Shown: piece by piece, positions 39,601 to 46,699 of the stretch
Layout of the letters: each line of letters opens with the position of its first letter
Position numbering within the stretch: the stretch's first letter is position 1
DNA from: Macrostomum hystrix
Taxonomy: Eukaryota; Platyhelminthes; Macrostomidae
Length of the DNA stretch: 64,000 nucleotides
Reading direction: 5' to 3'
Assembly: GCA_950097015.1 (NCBI GenBank)
Contig: CATNEN010000029.1
Coordinates: forward strand, 3,491,501 to 3,555,500
Notes under the pieces: generated by a model
Told to the model about the DNA's origin: nothing
Seen by the model: only the letters and a program-made list of their open reading frames with translations
The model's database searches: none
Program-made: the position numbers and the translations under genes

Positions 39601-42600
39601 GCTCAATGTGTGCTGTGTGCTTCTATGCAGCGTCTAGTTTTTTATATTTAGAACAAAGCAGAGTTTGTACTTCATATATTAATAAATGTACTGCATAAAT
39701 ATCTATACGTTGTCTGCCTGTCCGATGAAGTGAGCTGACTGGTTTGTACGGTCACATGCATTAGCGTAGCTATTCCGTAGCTACAGCTTGCTATAAGTAC
39801 TTGCTGGTTCAGTGCACTTATACTGCAAACTTTTCTTCCCTTGCTATGATAGAAACCGTCTTCCCATGCTGTCTGGCGGGAAACAGCAATAGAGATTAGG
39901 CCTTCTGTCCAACAACCCCGCATCCCATCCAAGAAGGCAGGCTGATTCGTGACGAGGCCTTGCAGAGCAGCTAGATTTCCTTTGGTAGAATTATTGCGTG
40001 TCTCAGTATTCTCAGTTTTTCTCTCAACTTGTCATTTTTTCTATGTACGAAGCATACACAATATTATCATGAGAGACAAGTCTGCCCATTCCGCTGTACA
40101 CTCACTGTGCCTTGGAGGTTTGGCTCTGATTTGCGTAAATTGCACGACAAGCTCCCAAGCCTTCTCTCTGCGGCTGCGCAACAAATGAATGTGGCCTCTC
40201 CGCGGAATCGAGCTCAGGAACCTTGGTGCGAGAGGCACATCCTTTCTATGTGCAAAGCCACAAGTTTTGTAGGGAGTTGTAGCCTAGTGAGAGGGTTACA
40301 TCCTAGTGATGGGGTTGTATCCCTAGTGATAGAGTTGTAGCCTAGTGATAGGGTTGTAGCCCAGTGAGGGGGTTGTGGCCTAGTGAGGGGGTTGTAGCCC
40401 AGTGAGGGGGTTGTAGCCCAGTGAGGGGGTTGTAGCCCAGTGAGGGGGTTGCAGCCTAGTGAGGGTTTTGAGGGTTTTGTTGGCTAGTGAGGGGGTTGTA
40501 GCCCAGTGAGGGGATGTAGCCCAGTGAGGGGGTTGCAGCCTAGTGAGGGTTTTGAGGGTTTTGTTGGCTAGTGAAGGGGCTGTAGCCCAGTGAGGGGGTT
40601 GTAGCCCAGTGAGGGGTTGTAGCCCAGTGAGGGGGTTGTAGCCTAGTGAGGGGGTTGTAGCCCAGTGAGGGGGTTGTAGCCCAATGAGGGGGTTGTAGCC
40701 TAGTAAGGGGTTTGCAGCCTAGTGATGGCAGGTGTAAATAATTTTTTTAAGATTTTAAATTATTGACTAGATGCAATCCTGTTACTTTGGTACGCAGAAA
40801 AGCAAACAGACAGCGCTGGTCTGTGAGTCCTATACCGCATTGATGCGATTCGCGTGTCCTGTCGATTTTTTGCCGCATTCTGTGACGAATAATTCAATAG
40901 CTAGGCAGAGAGCTTAGGGAAGATCCCCGTCAATGTGCTCATGAAGATATCACCTATGCTATAGGAAATGTCTAGTTAGTGAGAATTAGCAACTCTTTGA
41001 GAATAAGGCTGAATCTTCGCACAATGCGTGGGACACGCCCAACGGTGTTTTTTTAGAATAGCAATTGTACAGTGAGGAACGTCAGTCAACCAATTGTGTT
41101 CACCGAGCAGGCCAGGGCAAGAGATGCTCGGCTCGTCTTATCCCTGCTCGGCTCGCCCAGCCACTTCTTCCCTTGATAGTTTTTCGTCTCCGCACACTTA
41201 AAAGTACTTTTACTTGGGCCGGCTCTTCCTTTGATCCTGGCGTCAACACCGTTTCGCAAGAAGAGGCCAGGCCGACTGATGTGTAAAAACAGGAACTGGA
41301 TGGGGATTTGGGATTTAGGATGGCAGGAGACAGAGCTGAGGGGAGAGAATGGGAACTGGATGGGGATTTGGGATTTAGGATGGCAGGAGACAGTGCTGAG
41401 GGGAGAGAATGGGAACTGAGTGGGGATTTGGGATTTAGGATGGCAGGAGACAGTGCTGAGGGGAGAGAATGGGACTGGATGGGGATTTGGGATTTAGGAT
41501 GGCAGGAGACTGCTGAGGGGAAAGAATGGGACTGGATGGGGATTTGGGATGGCAGGAGACAGTGCTGAGGGGGAGAATGAGAGGGGGAGAGGGGGAGGAT
41601 GGGGATTTGGGTCTGTGTGTCGTGTGCCGGATGAAAGCATAGGAAAGGAAGGAAATCGGGTAGTAGCATCAGGCAAAAGGTTCTGAGCTACTGGGTCCGA
41701 GTAGAAGAAAGTGCAAGGCAAATAGACGGGATTTGGCTGGACCAGCGCTGGTCGTCCTCTAATTCAGGGGATTCCAAGATTTTATGCCTCCGCGCTCCGG
41801 GTCATAACTCTCTAATCCGATTCTTATGGCCGTTCAGTGACACCCATTTGTAATGCGCAATGGTATACTTTTCAGTAACTAGGGCTTTATTTGCTTAAAA
41901 TTAAATTCCTCACGAATATCAATAGTACCCGTACCTTCCTTATGAATTCAGTGGCTATTTTTTATGTACGTTGTACGCTTTTATCGATTGCTTGTGCTAC
42001 TGGATGTTAGTGCGTTTCTGTAGTGTTAATTCATTGAGATGTCTCAGTAGAATTGAGTTGTCTCAATAGAATTGAGATGTCTCAATAGAATTGACCTGTC
42101 TCAGTAGAATTGAGTTGTCTCAATAGAATTGAGATGTCTCAATAGAATTGACCTGTCTCAGTAGAATTGAGTTGTCTCAATAGAATTGAGATGTCTCAAT
42201 AAAATTGACCTGTCTCAGTAGAATTGAGTTGTCTCAATAGAATTGTGATGTCTCAATAGAATTGAGATGTCTCAGTAGAATTGACCTGTCTCAATAGAAT
42301 TGAGGTGTCCCAATACAATTGAGTTGTCTCAGTAGAATTGAGTTGTCTCAGTAGAATTGAGGTGTCTGAGTAGAAACTAGTTGGAAGCATCTGTAGTGTT
42401 AGATAGTGCTAGAAATCTACTCTTACAGTAGAACCGTTGCTCAACCAGCGCAGTTCGGCGAACATTCCCGCAGCTGTTCCTGTCGTCCATTCCGTGGTAC
42501 CCGTTCTACTGGCACAGCATCATCATGGCCACCTTCGCCTCCTTTGTCGGCCCTTTCGGCGGCTTCTTCGCCTCCGGTTTCAAGCGCGCCTTTAAAATCA

Positions 42601-43164
42601 AGGACTTCGGCGACCTGATCCCCGGCCACGGTGGCATGACTGATCGCTTCGACTGTCAGATCATCATGGGCACCTTCGTCTACGTCTACTTCCAGACTTT
42701 TATCATGTGAGGAGGGTGATGGACGGGGTGGTTTTAAAAGACGGTTGTGATAAAGGGCAAATTTTTTTTGCTGGCGGTTGGTGATGGATGGCGGAGGTGA
42801 TGGATGGCGGTTGGTAATGGATGGCGGAGGTGATGGATTGCGGTTAGTGATGAATGACGGGGGTGATGGATGGTGGGAGTGATAAATTGCGGGGATGGTT
42901 GATAGCGGCGTGAAGGCTGGACTGAGTGAATGAAGGCGTGGATCGTGTATGGGTTGAATGAGATAGTGGTGGGGTGACGTAACCCTGAGTAGGCAGTCCT
43001 CAGACACACAGCCCCGCTGGTTCTGTATCCGCAGGGTGACGTCGCCGCACCACCTGCTGCGCCAGGTGTACTCACTGAGGCCAGAGGACCAGCTGAAGTT
43101 CTACGAGGCCCTGACTGACGGCCTGACCAAGCGAGGCATGCTCAACGCCACAATGGGAATCTGA
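27604..43164 (+). CDS. CDS: Phosphatidate cytidylyltransferase (CDP-diacylglycerol synthase)
   Basis: The enzyme makes CDP-diacylglycerol from phosphatidate and CTP in the ER membrane, feeding phosphatidylinositol and cardiolipin synthesis. Eight exons join in phase with GT-AG sites: 27604-27693, 29003-29257, 29682-29858, 30198-30317, 30392-30474, 38159-38456, 42474-42706 and 43035-43164. The product is 461 residues, the same as human CDS1. Hallmarks are QNWVVRGIM before the first membrane segment, [32 protein letters not shown] and, in exon 7, the family signature from [12 protein letters not shown] to [11 protein letters not shown] with its essential Asp residues. Several hydrophobic stretches fit a multi-pass protein. 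The gene is spread over 15.6 kb because introns 1, 2, 5 and 6 are filled with mobile elements and minisatellites. Orthology to animal CDS1/CDS2 is firm; which paralogue cannot be told. Confidence 0.96.
28261..28870. mobile_element. hAT-like non-autonomous DNA transposon
   Basis: The ends are imperfect inverted repeats: CAGTTTTGGGCATAGGTCTG on the left and, in reverse complement, CAGTGTTGGGTGCAATACTT on the right. CAGTGTTGGG-type ends are common in hAT elements. The flanks AAATTACT (28253-28260) and AAAATACT (28871-28878) match at 7 of 8 bases, consistent with an 8-bp target duplication. Subterminal GATACT/AGTATT motifs repeat at both ends. No transposase frame is left. It lies in intron 1 of the CDP-DAG synthase gene. 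Confidence 0.75.
29268..29620. repeat. 36-bp minisatellite starting 10 bp after a splice donor
   Basis: There are about nine and a half units of GTAGCTGTGACAACTGACTC followed by one of two 16-base tails: ACTGAAGTATCGGGGT or AATTAATTATCAGTGT. The two types are mixed in the order 1,1,1,2,1,2,2,2 with a final hybrid unit. It fills most of intron 2 of the CDP-DAG synthase gene. Confidence 0.95.
30690..31130 (-). CDS. LINE ORF2 C-terminal Cys/His segment, out of frame with ORF2
   Basis: Homology to the copy at 1-2318 shows that this segment belongs to ORF2 but is read in the -1 frame. It contains [35 protein letters not shown] and the zinc-binding-like CPFC followed by HFVCHC, and ends GRTEHGPP before the stop at 30690. 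The shift falls at the six-base C-tract at 31168-31173 or just after it. It may be produced by frameshifting, or the break may be a mutation or sequencing error. Confidence 0.75.
   Translation of the reverse strand, partial: NDWTANLHLTRWRSTTNCRQSKAAVPVPSARLRKVLLNQTRKDIRALTMTLTGHGCYARHCFLRGDLRSELCPFCNLEDEDALHFVCHCPFFTRERLNHLGPNPSMDDVCRSENIPRLVRFLRATRRASFFPSEEQAAGRTEHGPP
31019..34390 (-). CDS. LINE ORF2: endonuclease, reverse transcriptase, RNase H
   Basis: This frame of 1123 codons encodes three enzymes of retrotransposition. The APE endonuclease (about residues 1-230) shows [25 protein letters not shown] and SLSDHKY. The RT (about 480-760) shows [43 protein letters not shown] and the catalytic YADD in VGYADDVTA. 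The RNase H (about 945-1080) has the acidic residues in [26 protein letters not shown] and [11 protein letters not shown]. The ATG overlaps the ORF1 stop codon as ATGA, which suggests termination-reinitiation. After RNase H the frame runs about 45 codons without homology to the family before stopping; the homologous continuation is in the -1 frame. Confidence 0.95.
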   Translation of the reverse strand: MIGQTGTTCLQVNLQHCIAASVNLMRYVELNTPGLILVQEPWTHKGKPQNVPNGYHCFYNSRHRENQNPRACILVRDSLNAWYRPDLSDRDTCVIQTESILPGKTVLIASVYLPGDRPAVPEELISLTETCATKNYELMVAGDINAHHTHWGSSDINSRGEDLLAYILTTPLEFCNTGSTPTFDNGRWSEVIDATLATPGLYQSLREWQVLPETSLSDHKYISFQLAGARCTNQITWKRNARNTDWEAFRYSLEGTQRNLSPPANTCDEADELAEFLTNSLTTAFEASCPLKAYRGKTSAPWWNPQLGELRRTAKRLHRRATKTKNPADQAAYLEAIHSFKKEVRNAKNSKWRQYCEELEGTRPTSRIVKALTLDKMSKLSTVRKADGRPTENPGETLDTMLTAFFPSVPAGTDPPDHTEGGHILATSIITEDRVTKAAQSFKPFKSPGPDGIIPAFIREAVKCHGFLTNLCKLLKACIVLGYVPKAWTEARVVFIPKPGRPDYHSIKSFRPISLTSTMVKLMERLVLWRLLSVELKNMPLSGNQHAFRSGRSTESALHALVDALEKAVLGNGFALSIFLDIDGAFDNVLFEAFDRALRMRHTHSHLRRWIMYIVRHRTATAHLLGHQRTVTVCKGCPQGGVLSPVLWNMVIDELLRDSQPDPILKVGYADDVTAVASGPVPEALRDLLQNFINNAERWATRCGLKLSESKTAAIMFTSKNKWHIRPLQLYGKDITFQKQTKCLGITLDHRLSWTPHVHAKAKKAFAILAQLRRAVGNTWGLTPKRLWWIYTAMVRPAVSYAGLIWASALQLKTCHETLRRVQGRACRTIMSAPPSAPFDGLNAFLNILPLDIFIRGEAAKTARRLLDAGVRFVPQRAAAKRKLLPHTDLCLRDLGTSNGINVLTDGEPCSLNLLQRFKVLIPTRDQVSDHWNTQEVHCYTDGSMKDDSAGFGVCILINGRVVATHAQHTGKSSSVFQNEVLAISSCAAELNEKNISGRTIIFHSDSQAALQALCHTTTTSRTVSDCVRQLNNLAGKNTVRLQWIPGHAGFPGNELADHLAKQGGASSAPGPSPRLRFRAPSFIVRLMIGLPTSILPGGEAPLTAANPKRQFQCHPLGSGRSF
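34387..35967 (-). CDS. LINE ORF1, putative nucleic-acid-binding protein
   Basis: This ORF1 has about 526 codons from the ATG at 35967 ([12 protein letters not shown]). An open frame continues upstream to an ATG at 36222, but that part overlaps the 5' UTR monomer and looks non-coding. The N-terminal third is basic ([20 protein letters not shown]) and then Ala/Pro-rich. The central 170 residues look folded: [40 protein letters not shown] and [16 protein letters not shown]. This resembles domains such as DUF4780 seen in arthropod and flatworm retroelement ORF1s, but only loosely. No CCHC knuckle was seen. The stop overlaps the ORF2 start (ATGA). Confidence 0.8.
   Translation of the reverse strand: MASPISSIETENSAAPDAATGRSHVLGVAGGSENPATGIVDQNKRNPSRKRSEEARARRNQKRNERRRNAAAAATGGRPTPAQEAGAKNAAGPPGSAAPTAAPAITISKASTDADGKSVEGAAGPSGAAAPSAITATTTHKAGTSNASKAKETYASKAKREPAQPAIIVVGEEQDLSDEQLKSMLKTIDEGLTDLALAGTPVSVVRSEAQEGAVLLWCKSAGDSRLLRDRIKDFKWSTDVGRLRCTTESERPRTRRHRVWVPDACSIRSGDQLRQLLLKMNPDLPASGLICHETVRKGAEGFTAIYGFSEAWSKRIPHKSVIKPGLYPLTILDCQERKAGEGPENKRTAPGPGAKAPPAKRHATSVDPRPGKNIRVAESGPRDRRPARNNRKSGLVLRALSEARALKEHLERSRAAKAQTSSPPSQPQSAGTHGAVATDWSEDLPHWKEAAIHTDPTPESEASSDGSDCTVVGWSGRDTQRSEQQLSAAIPAVPSTADAGAPLLMEVCSPTPSEEDELLKESPAGP
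36187..36540 (-). repeat. 97-bp tandem monomers in the LINE 5' UTR
   Basis: The segment starting CTGGCCGCATACCCTGTTAA begins at 36187, 36284, 36381 and 36478, exactly 97 bp apart. The first three copies are nearly identical; the fourth diverges after about 60 bp. They lie at the 5' end of the LINE, directly upstream of ORF1. Tandem 5' UTR monomers act as promoters in some other LINEs; that function here is inference. Confidence 0.93.
36816..38095. repeat. 28-bp minisatellite with two 21-bp subarrays
   Basis: The unit is CTGGAGTATCAGGGGAGCTG plus CTGACACA, with GGAG/GGGG, GACAC/GGCAC and GCTGC/GCTTC variants. Shortened 21-bp units (GGCGTATCAGCTGCTGACAC plus A) form a run at about 37336-37457 and another at 37907-37990. 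One unit lies at 30557-30581 on the other side of the LINE, so the LINE inserted into this array. It ends shortly before exon 6 of the CDP-DAG synthase gene. Confidence 0.95.
38466..39630. repeat. 33-bp minisatellite starting 10 bp after a splice donor
   Basis: About 33 units of CAGTGTGTGCTACTGCAGTC plus AGCTGAATGTGTG, with CTCAGTG/CTGAATG variants and some shortened 24-bp units near 39350-39540. The unit is eleven codons, so frames of up to 394 codons run through it. It starts directly downstream of the exon 6 donor of the CDP-DAG synthase gene and is intronic. Confidence 0.96.
39631..40089. other. Intron 6 spacer, no recognised element
   Basis: This is unique sequence inside intron 6 of the CDP-DAG synthase gene. 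No exon-like or transposon-like signal was seen. Confidence 0.4.
40090..40243 (-). mobile_element. SINE family B fragment
   Basis: On the minus strand it reads GCCTCTCGCACCAAGGTTCC, then a B box-like GAGCTCGATTCCGCGG, then GCGCAGCCGCAGAGAGAAGG, then CCAAACCTCCAAGGCACAGT. This is the order seen in the fuller copy at 12950. The A-box end and the 3' half are missing. Confidence 0.75.
40272..40725. repeat. 19-bp minisatellite matching the SINE A head
   Basis: About 23 copies of TTGTAGCCCAGTGAGGGGG with CCC/CCT, GAGG/GATA and other variants. The form GGGGTTGTAGCCTAGTG is identical over 17 bases to the tRNA-like 5' end of the family A SINE (minus strand at 2614-2598), including its A box. It lies in intron 6 of the CDP-DAG synthase gene. 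Confidence 0.93.
40726..41291. other. Intron 6 spacer, no recognised element
   Basis: This is unique sequence between two minisatellites of intron 6. Nothing coding or mobile was recognised. Confidence 0.4.
41292..41575. repeat. 60-bp minisatellite
   Basis: There are about four and a half units of GGATGGGGATTTGGGATTTA, then GGATGGCAGGAGACAGTGCT, then GAGGGGAGAGAATGGGAACT. Later units lose short segments. It lies in intron 6 of the CDP-DAG synthase gene. Confidence 0.93.
41576..42029. other. Intron 6 spacer, no recognised element
   Basis: This is unique sequence between the 60-bp and 19-bp tandem repeats. No feature was recognised. Confidence 0.4.
42030..42380. repeat. 19-bp minisatellite upstream of exon 7
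   Basis: About 18 copies of TCTCAATAGAATTGAGATG, with a C-type unit (GACCTG) recurring about every third or fourth copy. The core CTCAATAGAATTGAG is an inverted repeat: CTCAAT pairs with ATTGAG around AGA. It ends about 95 bp before exon 7 of the CDP-DAG synthase gene. Confidence 0.93.
42776..42900. repeat. Degenerate GATGGATGGCGG repeat
   Basis: Irregular GGTGATGGATGGCGGAG and GGCGGTTGGTAATG units fill part of intron 7 of the CDP-DAG synthase gene. Confidence 0.7.
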
Positions 43165-46100
43165 GCACTGCCAGCAGAACTTGACTCTGGCTTGGGACAT
43201 TGCATCCACTCCGATGCCTATAAAGTCTTTGTTGGCAATTCTAGGCTGGCTTTCTTAGCAGGGATTCGCCTATGATCGATAACTTGAAATTCCCAGCACG
43301 TTTGCTAGTCAAAAGCAATACAGCCTCTATTCTTACAGTCTTCTTAGTTTAGTCAAAAAGAATAACAAGAAAAGTTGGTTTGCGTTTCCATGGCGAATTG
43401 TTCTGATTTACGACGCTTGTTGTCGCTTTTCGTCGCTTGTGGTCGTTCGAGATGACATTGTCAGTTTATACATGTATAATATCAGTTTCTCTACTGTATT
43501 CTTTTGAGGATTGTCGGAGACTCAGCGAAGGATTGGTGAGGGAGTCGGTCTGGGTCTCTGTGTTGTTGTAGTTTAATGCCTTTATTTACCGCACCTGTTG
43601 TGTTTTTAGTTTCTCCTGTCCGATTTTTCTATTTCGCTTTCATAGAATTGATAGAAATCAAATTTTATCTGGCGCAATTTTGAACAATTCTGTGGTCCTG
43701 GTCCCTGGAGAAGTTTTTTGTCTCTACATGAGATTGTTTGAGTAGGATTCATTCTGCTATTATCTGCGACTCATTGTGTGCAATAAGACATTGTTGTCAT
43801 CCTCTATTTTATTTCCTATTGTTTGGCTTTATATGTTTGGTTTTCCATTGTTGTTTTAACTTATTAGTCCGAGCGCTTTAGTCTGCTCTGCTGCGAGTAC
43901 AAGCTTTGAATCACAGCAAACGCTTAGTGCAATGTACTTTATCTTTAATGCACCGTACATAATAGGTTCTAGACGAGCCTCATTTTGATTTATACCGCAT
44001 CCTTGGGGACTTCTATTATCAATTGAATTGGTTTTATTTCTGAAACTCCTGACTACAATACTTTGCTTCTGAAATGCAACAGCGTTTCTGTCGTGGAAAC
44101 GAAAGGGTTTTTTAATTTCTGTATTTGTAATAACTGGATACTGAGCATTGTGAATTGCTTCTTCGTTTTATTTAGCTTTTTAACTTGTTTAGCTAGCAAA
44201 GAAATCCTCTCTTTTTCATGCACTTATTATCGAACATTTTATTTTATTTATTATCGAGGCACTATTTTTGTTGACTTTCGTTTCCATTATCTATTTATTT
44301 ATGTTCAGTTTTTGGCGTAGATTCAGAATTCATTGTTGAATGTCGTCAAGAATATTGTTGTCTACTTAATACACAAACTTATTTCGAGGAAATCTTTCTG
44401 AAACTTTCAAGCCTCAGTCTAGTTTTTTAAACACAACAAACTCCTTCGTCGTTTTGAAGAAGACAGAATATAAATTAAACAAGTATATACCCATACATTT
44501 TTAATGTATTTAAGTCGCTTTTAAACGCGCTTATACGACACCCAAGATAGTCAATTTAGTGAGGTCTCAATGATTTATCTAAGATTTGCTTTGAATTTTA
44601 CCGCTTTTATAATTTCCTGCAGCATTCTATCTGGTCTGGAAACCAGAATAACGACATAAGAACACTTATTCTGTTGCCTGGTCGAATGTTGAAAACACAA
44701 AAAATGTTTTAAAAATTCTGAAACATATTGTCGCGAATAAATATAAAAGTAGTCTAGTAAAGATAAAGTACGAGCCGTATTTTTCGCTTTAATAGATTAT
44801 TTTATAATCTTTTATTATGCTTTTAAGCACAAACGAGGTTGTATGATCTCTGTTATTGCTTTTATGATGTAGCTAAAAAAGTCTTGCAAACAGTTAAAAA
44901 GTTATTTTAATTTAAAAATATTTCCTTGCCGCTTTGAAAAAACATCTAGCGCAAAATTAGTTTTAAAGCAATAAATGCACACTTTTGAACTGCTCGTCTA
45001 TTTTCGCTGATTTAAAAATCCACGGAATGAGGTTGGGCCATGTACCTCGTGGCAGTGTACCTCGATGTACTAGACTGCAGCTTAATGGCATACTATTCTA
45101 ACGTATTACTCTCCAGGTCTGAAACAAGTATCATGATTAAAAGTACGTTTAGTATTAATAACTTTCAAAAAAGCCTAAGAGGCTCAAATTTTACTCACGC
45201 CTTATACATTATTCTTGGCTTTATGAGCTTCTATCTGGTCGTTTAGAATTTCAAGTTTTGTCTTTAAAACGAGTTACTTCAATATTTCTTTGTCATTGTA
45301 GACCTATAAGCTTGCGCAGTTCTTTCCCAATTCTAATTTGAACCATTTTTAATTTAAATCAAGATATTACTAGTCACTCCTAGTGGTCCTTAATTTGAAA
45401 TCTTAATATAGCACGAAATACGAGTAATTACTTCTGTACCGTTTAAGTCATAAATTGTTTACAGACTAAAGGTCTGATGATTTTTCTAACTCCAGATTCC
45501 AAGTAAAGTTATCATACTCAGTTTGATTACAAACATAAAAACTGATTTTATTTATGGCCTAAATTCAGTCTAGCTATTCTAGTTTTTCAAACTAGATTCA
45601 AAAATAAAAACATATATTTAATTTTATCATATTATACTCATAGATAGGTAGTTACAGATGGTAAAGTTACCTTATAGAAAATAATTGTTGTTTATTGTGT
45701 AAAACTTTTAATGACTCTGAATAAAAAAGAGCCTTTTTATTGTCAAATTCCTACTAAAAAAATTGATGTACTATTCTATTGAATAAATTAGATGTATAAT
45801 GCTTTTTGCTTAAAATATTGAACTGCATTAAATTCTAGTGAGGATAGCTGATATGAGAATAGCTTTAATGAGGGCACTGTTACCAACATGATATTTTGGC
45901 TTTTTTTGTTAACCACTTGCTACTTATAATTGTATAATAAATTTATGTATTGTAGTAATCACACCTAACAGCAGCTTACGCCATCAGCTATTTTAAAATA
46001 CAAGTTGCATCCACTTCATTTCTCAATTATGACAAACTCTAGGCTGTTTCTTTTATTAAATCAAGCAGTTTTGTTGTAACTAAAAAAACTAAAAAAGGTC

Positions 46101-46699
46101 TTTAGTATTGCTTAATTTTACATGAATCTATTCTTTTGAAGCAACTTTGGCTCTTATTAGCTAAAAAAACTGATTAGGTGTCCAGACAAAATACCCAGAA
46201 GCAGATTTGCCTCCAAACAGCTGCAGTCTTCTCTATGTCTCATCTCTATAATTTACCTCGCAAGTGTTTCTGTTACCTCTACAGTCTTTTGTCATTAAGT
46301 AGAGTGCTTTTCTTTGTTGGCGTTTGAGTTTCAAACTCTGGAACATGTGTGAGAGGTTTATTTTTGTTATAAAGATAATCACAAATATTATAGTTAGCAT
46401 ATTATAGTTTACTTTAGTTCTGAAAAACTATATGATTATTTATAGCTATATATAGTTATTATAGTATTTTTTATAGATATAGTTATAGTTTTTTTCAATT
46501 ACATGTCATGTACATAAATAGTAGGTCTAGCTAGTTTGTCTACTTAGGCTCAACTAACGATTTATAGTTTACAGAAAATCTTAAATATATAAGTGCGCTT
46601 TGCTAATCTCATCTGCACTTAGTGGAGTCAATTTTTTGTAGATTTGGGCGCCATTTATGGGCATTTTAAAGTATGATTTTTTATCTGAAAAAACTGTAG
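43165..46699. other. AT-rich intergenic region
   Basis: These 3.5 kb run from the CDP-DAG synthase stop codon to the first visible M1AP-like exon. The sequence is AT-rich and has no tandem repeats, unlike the rest of the window. Small ORFs at 44063 and 45040 have no motif. The 3' UTR of the synthase, the promoter and the missing 5' exon(s) of the M1AP-like gene should lie here, but I cannot place them. Confidence 0.5.

Noticed and set aside
38467-39698. Cysteine-rich repeat proteins of up to 394 codons
   Set aside because: They are frames through the 33-bp intronic minisatellite directly downstream of a verified splice donor.
44063-45246. Small ORFs in the AT-rich intergenic region
   Set aside because: Composition is that of random AT-rich sequence with Phe/Tyr/Ile runs; no motif, no splice context.
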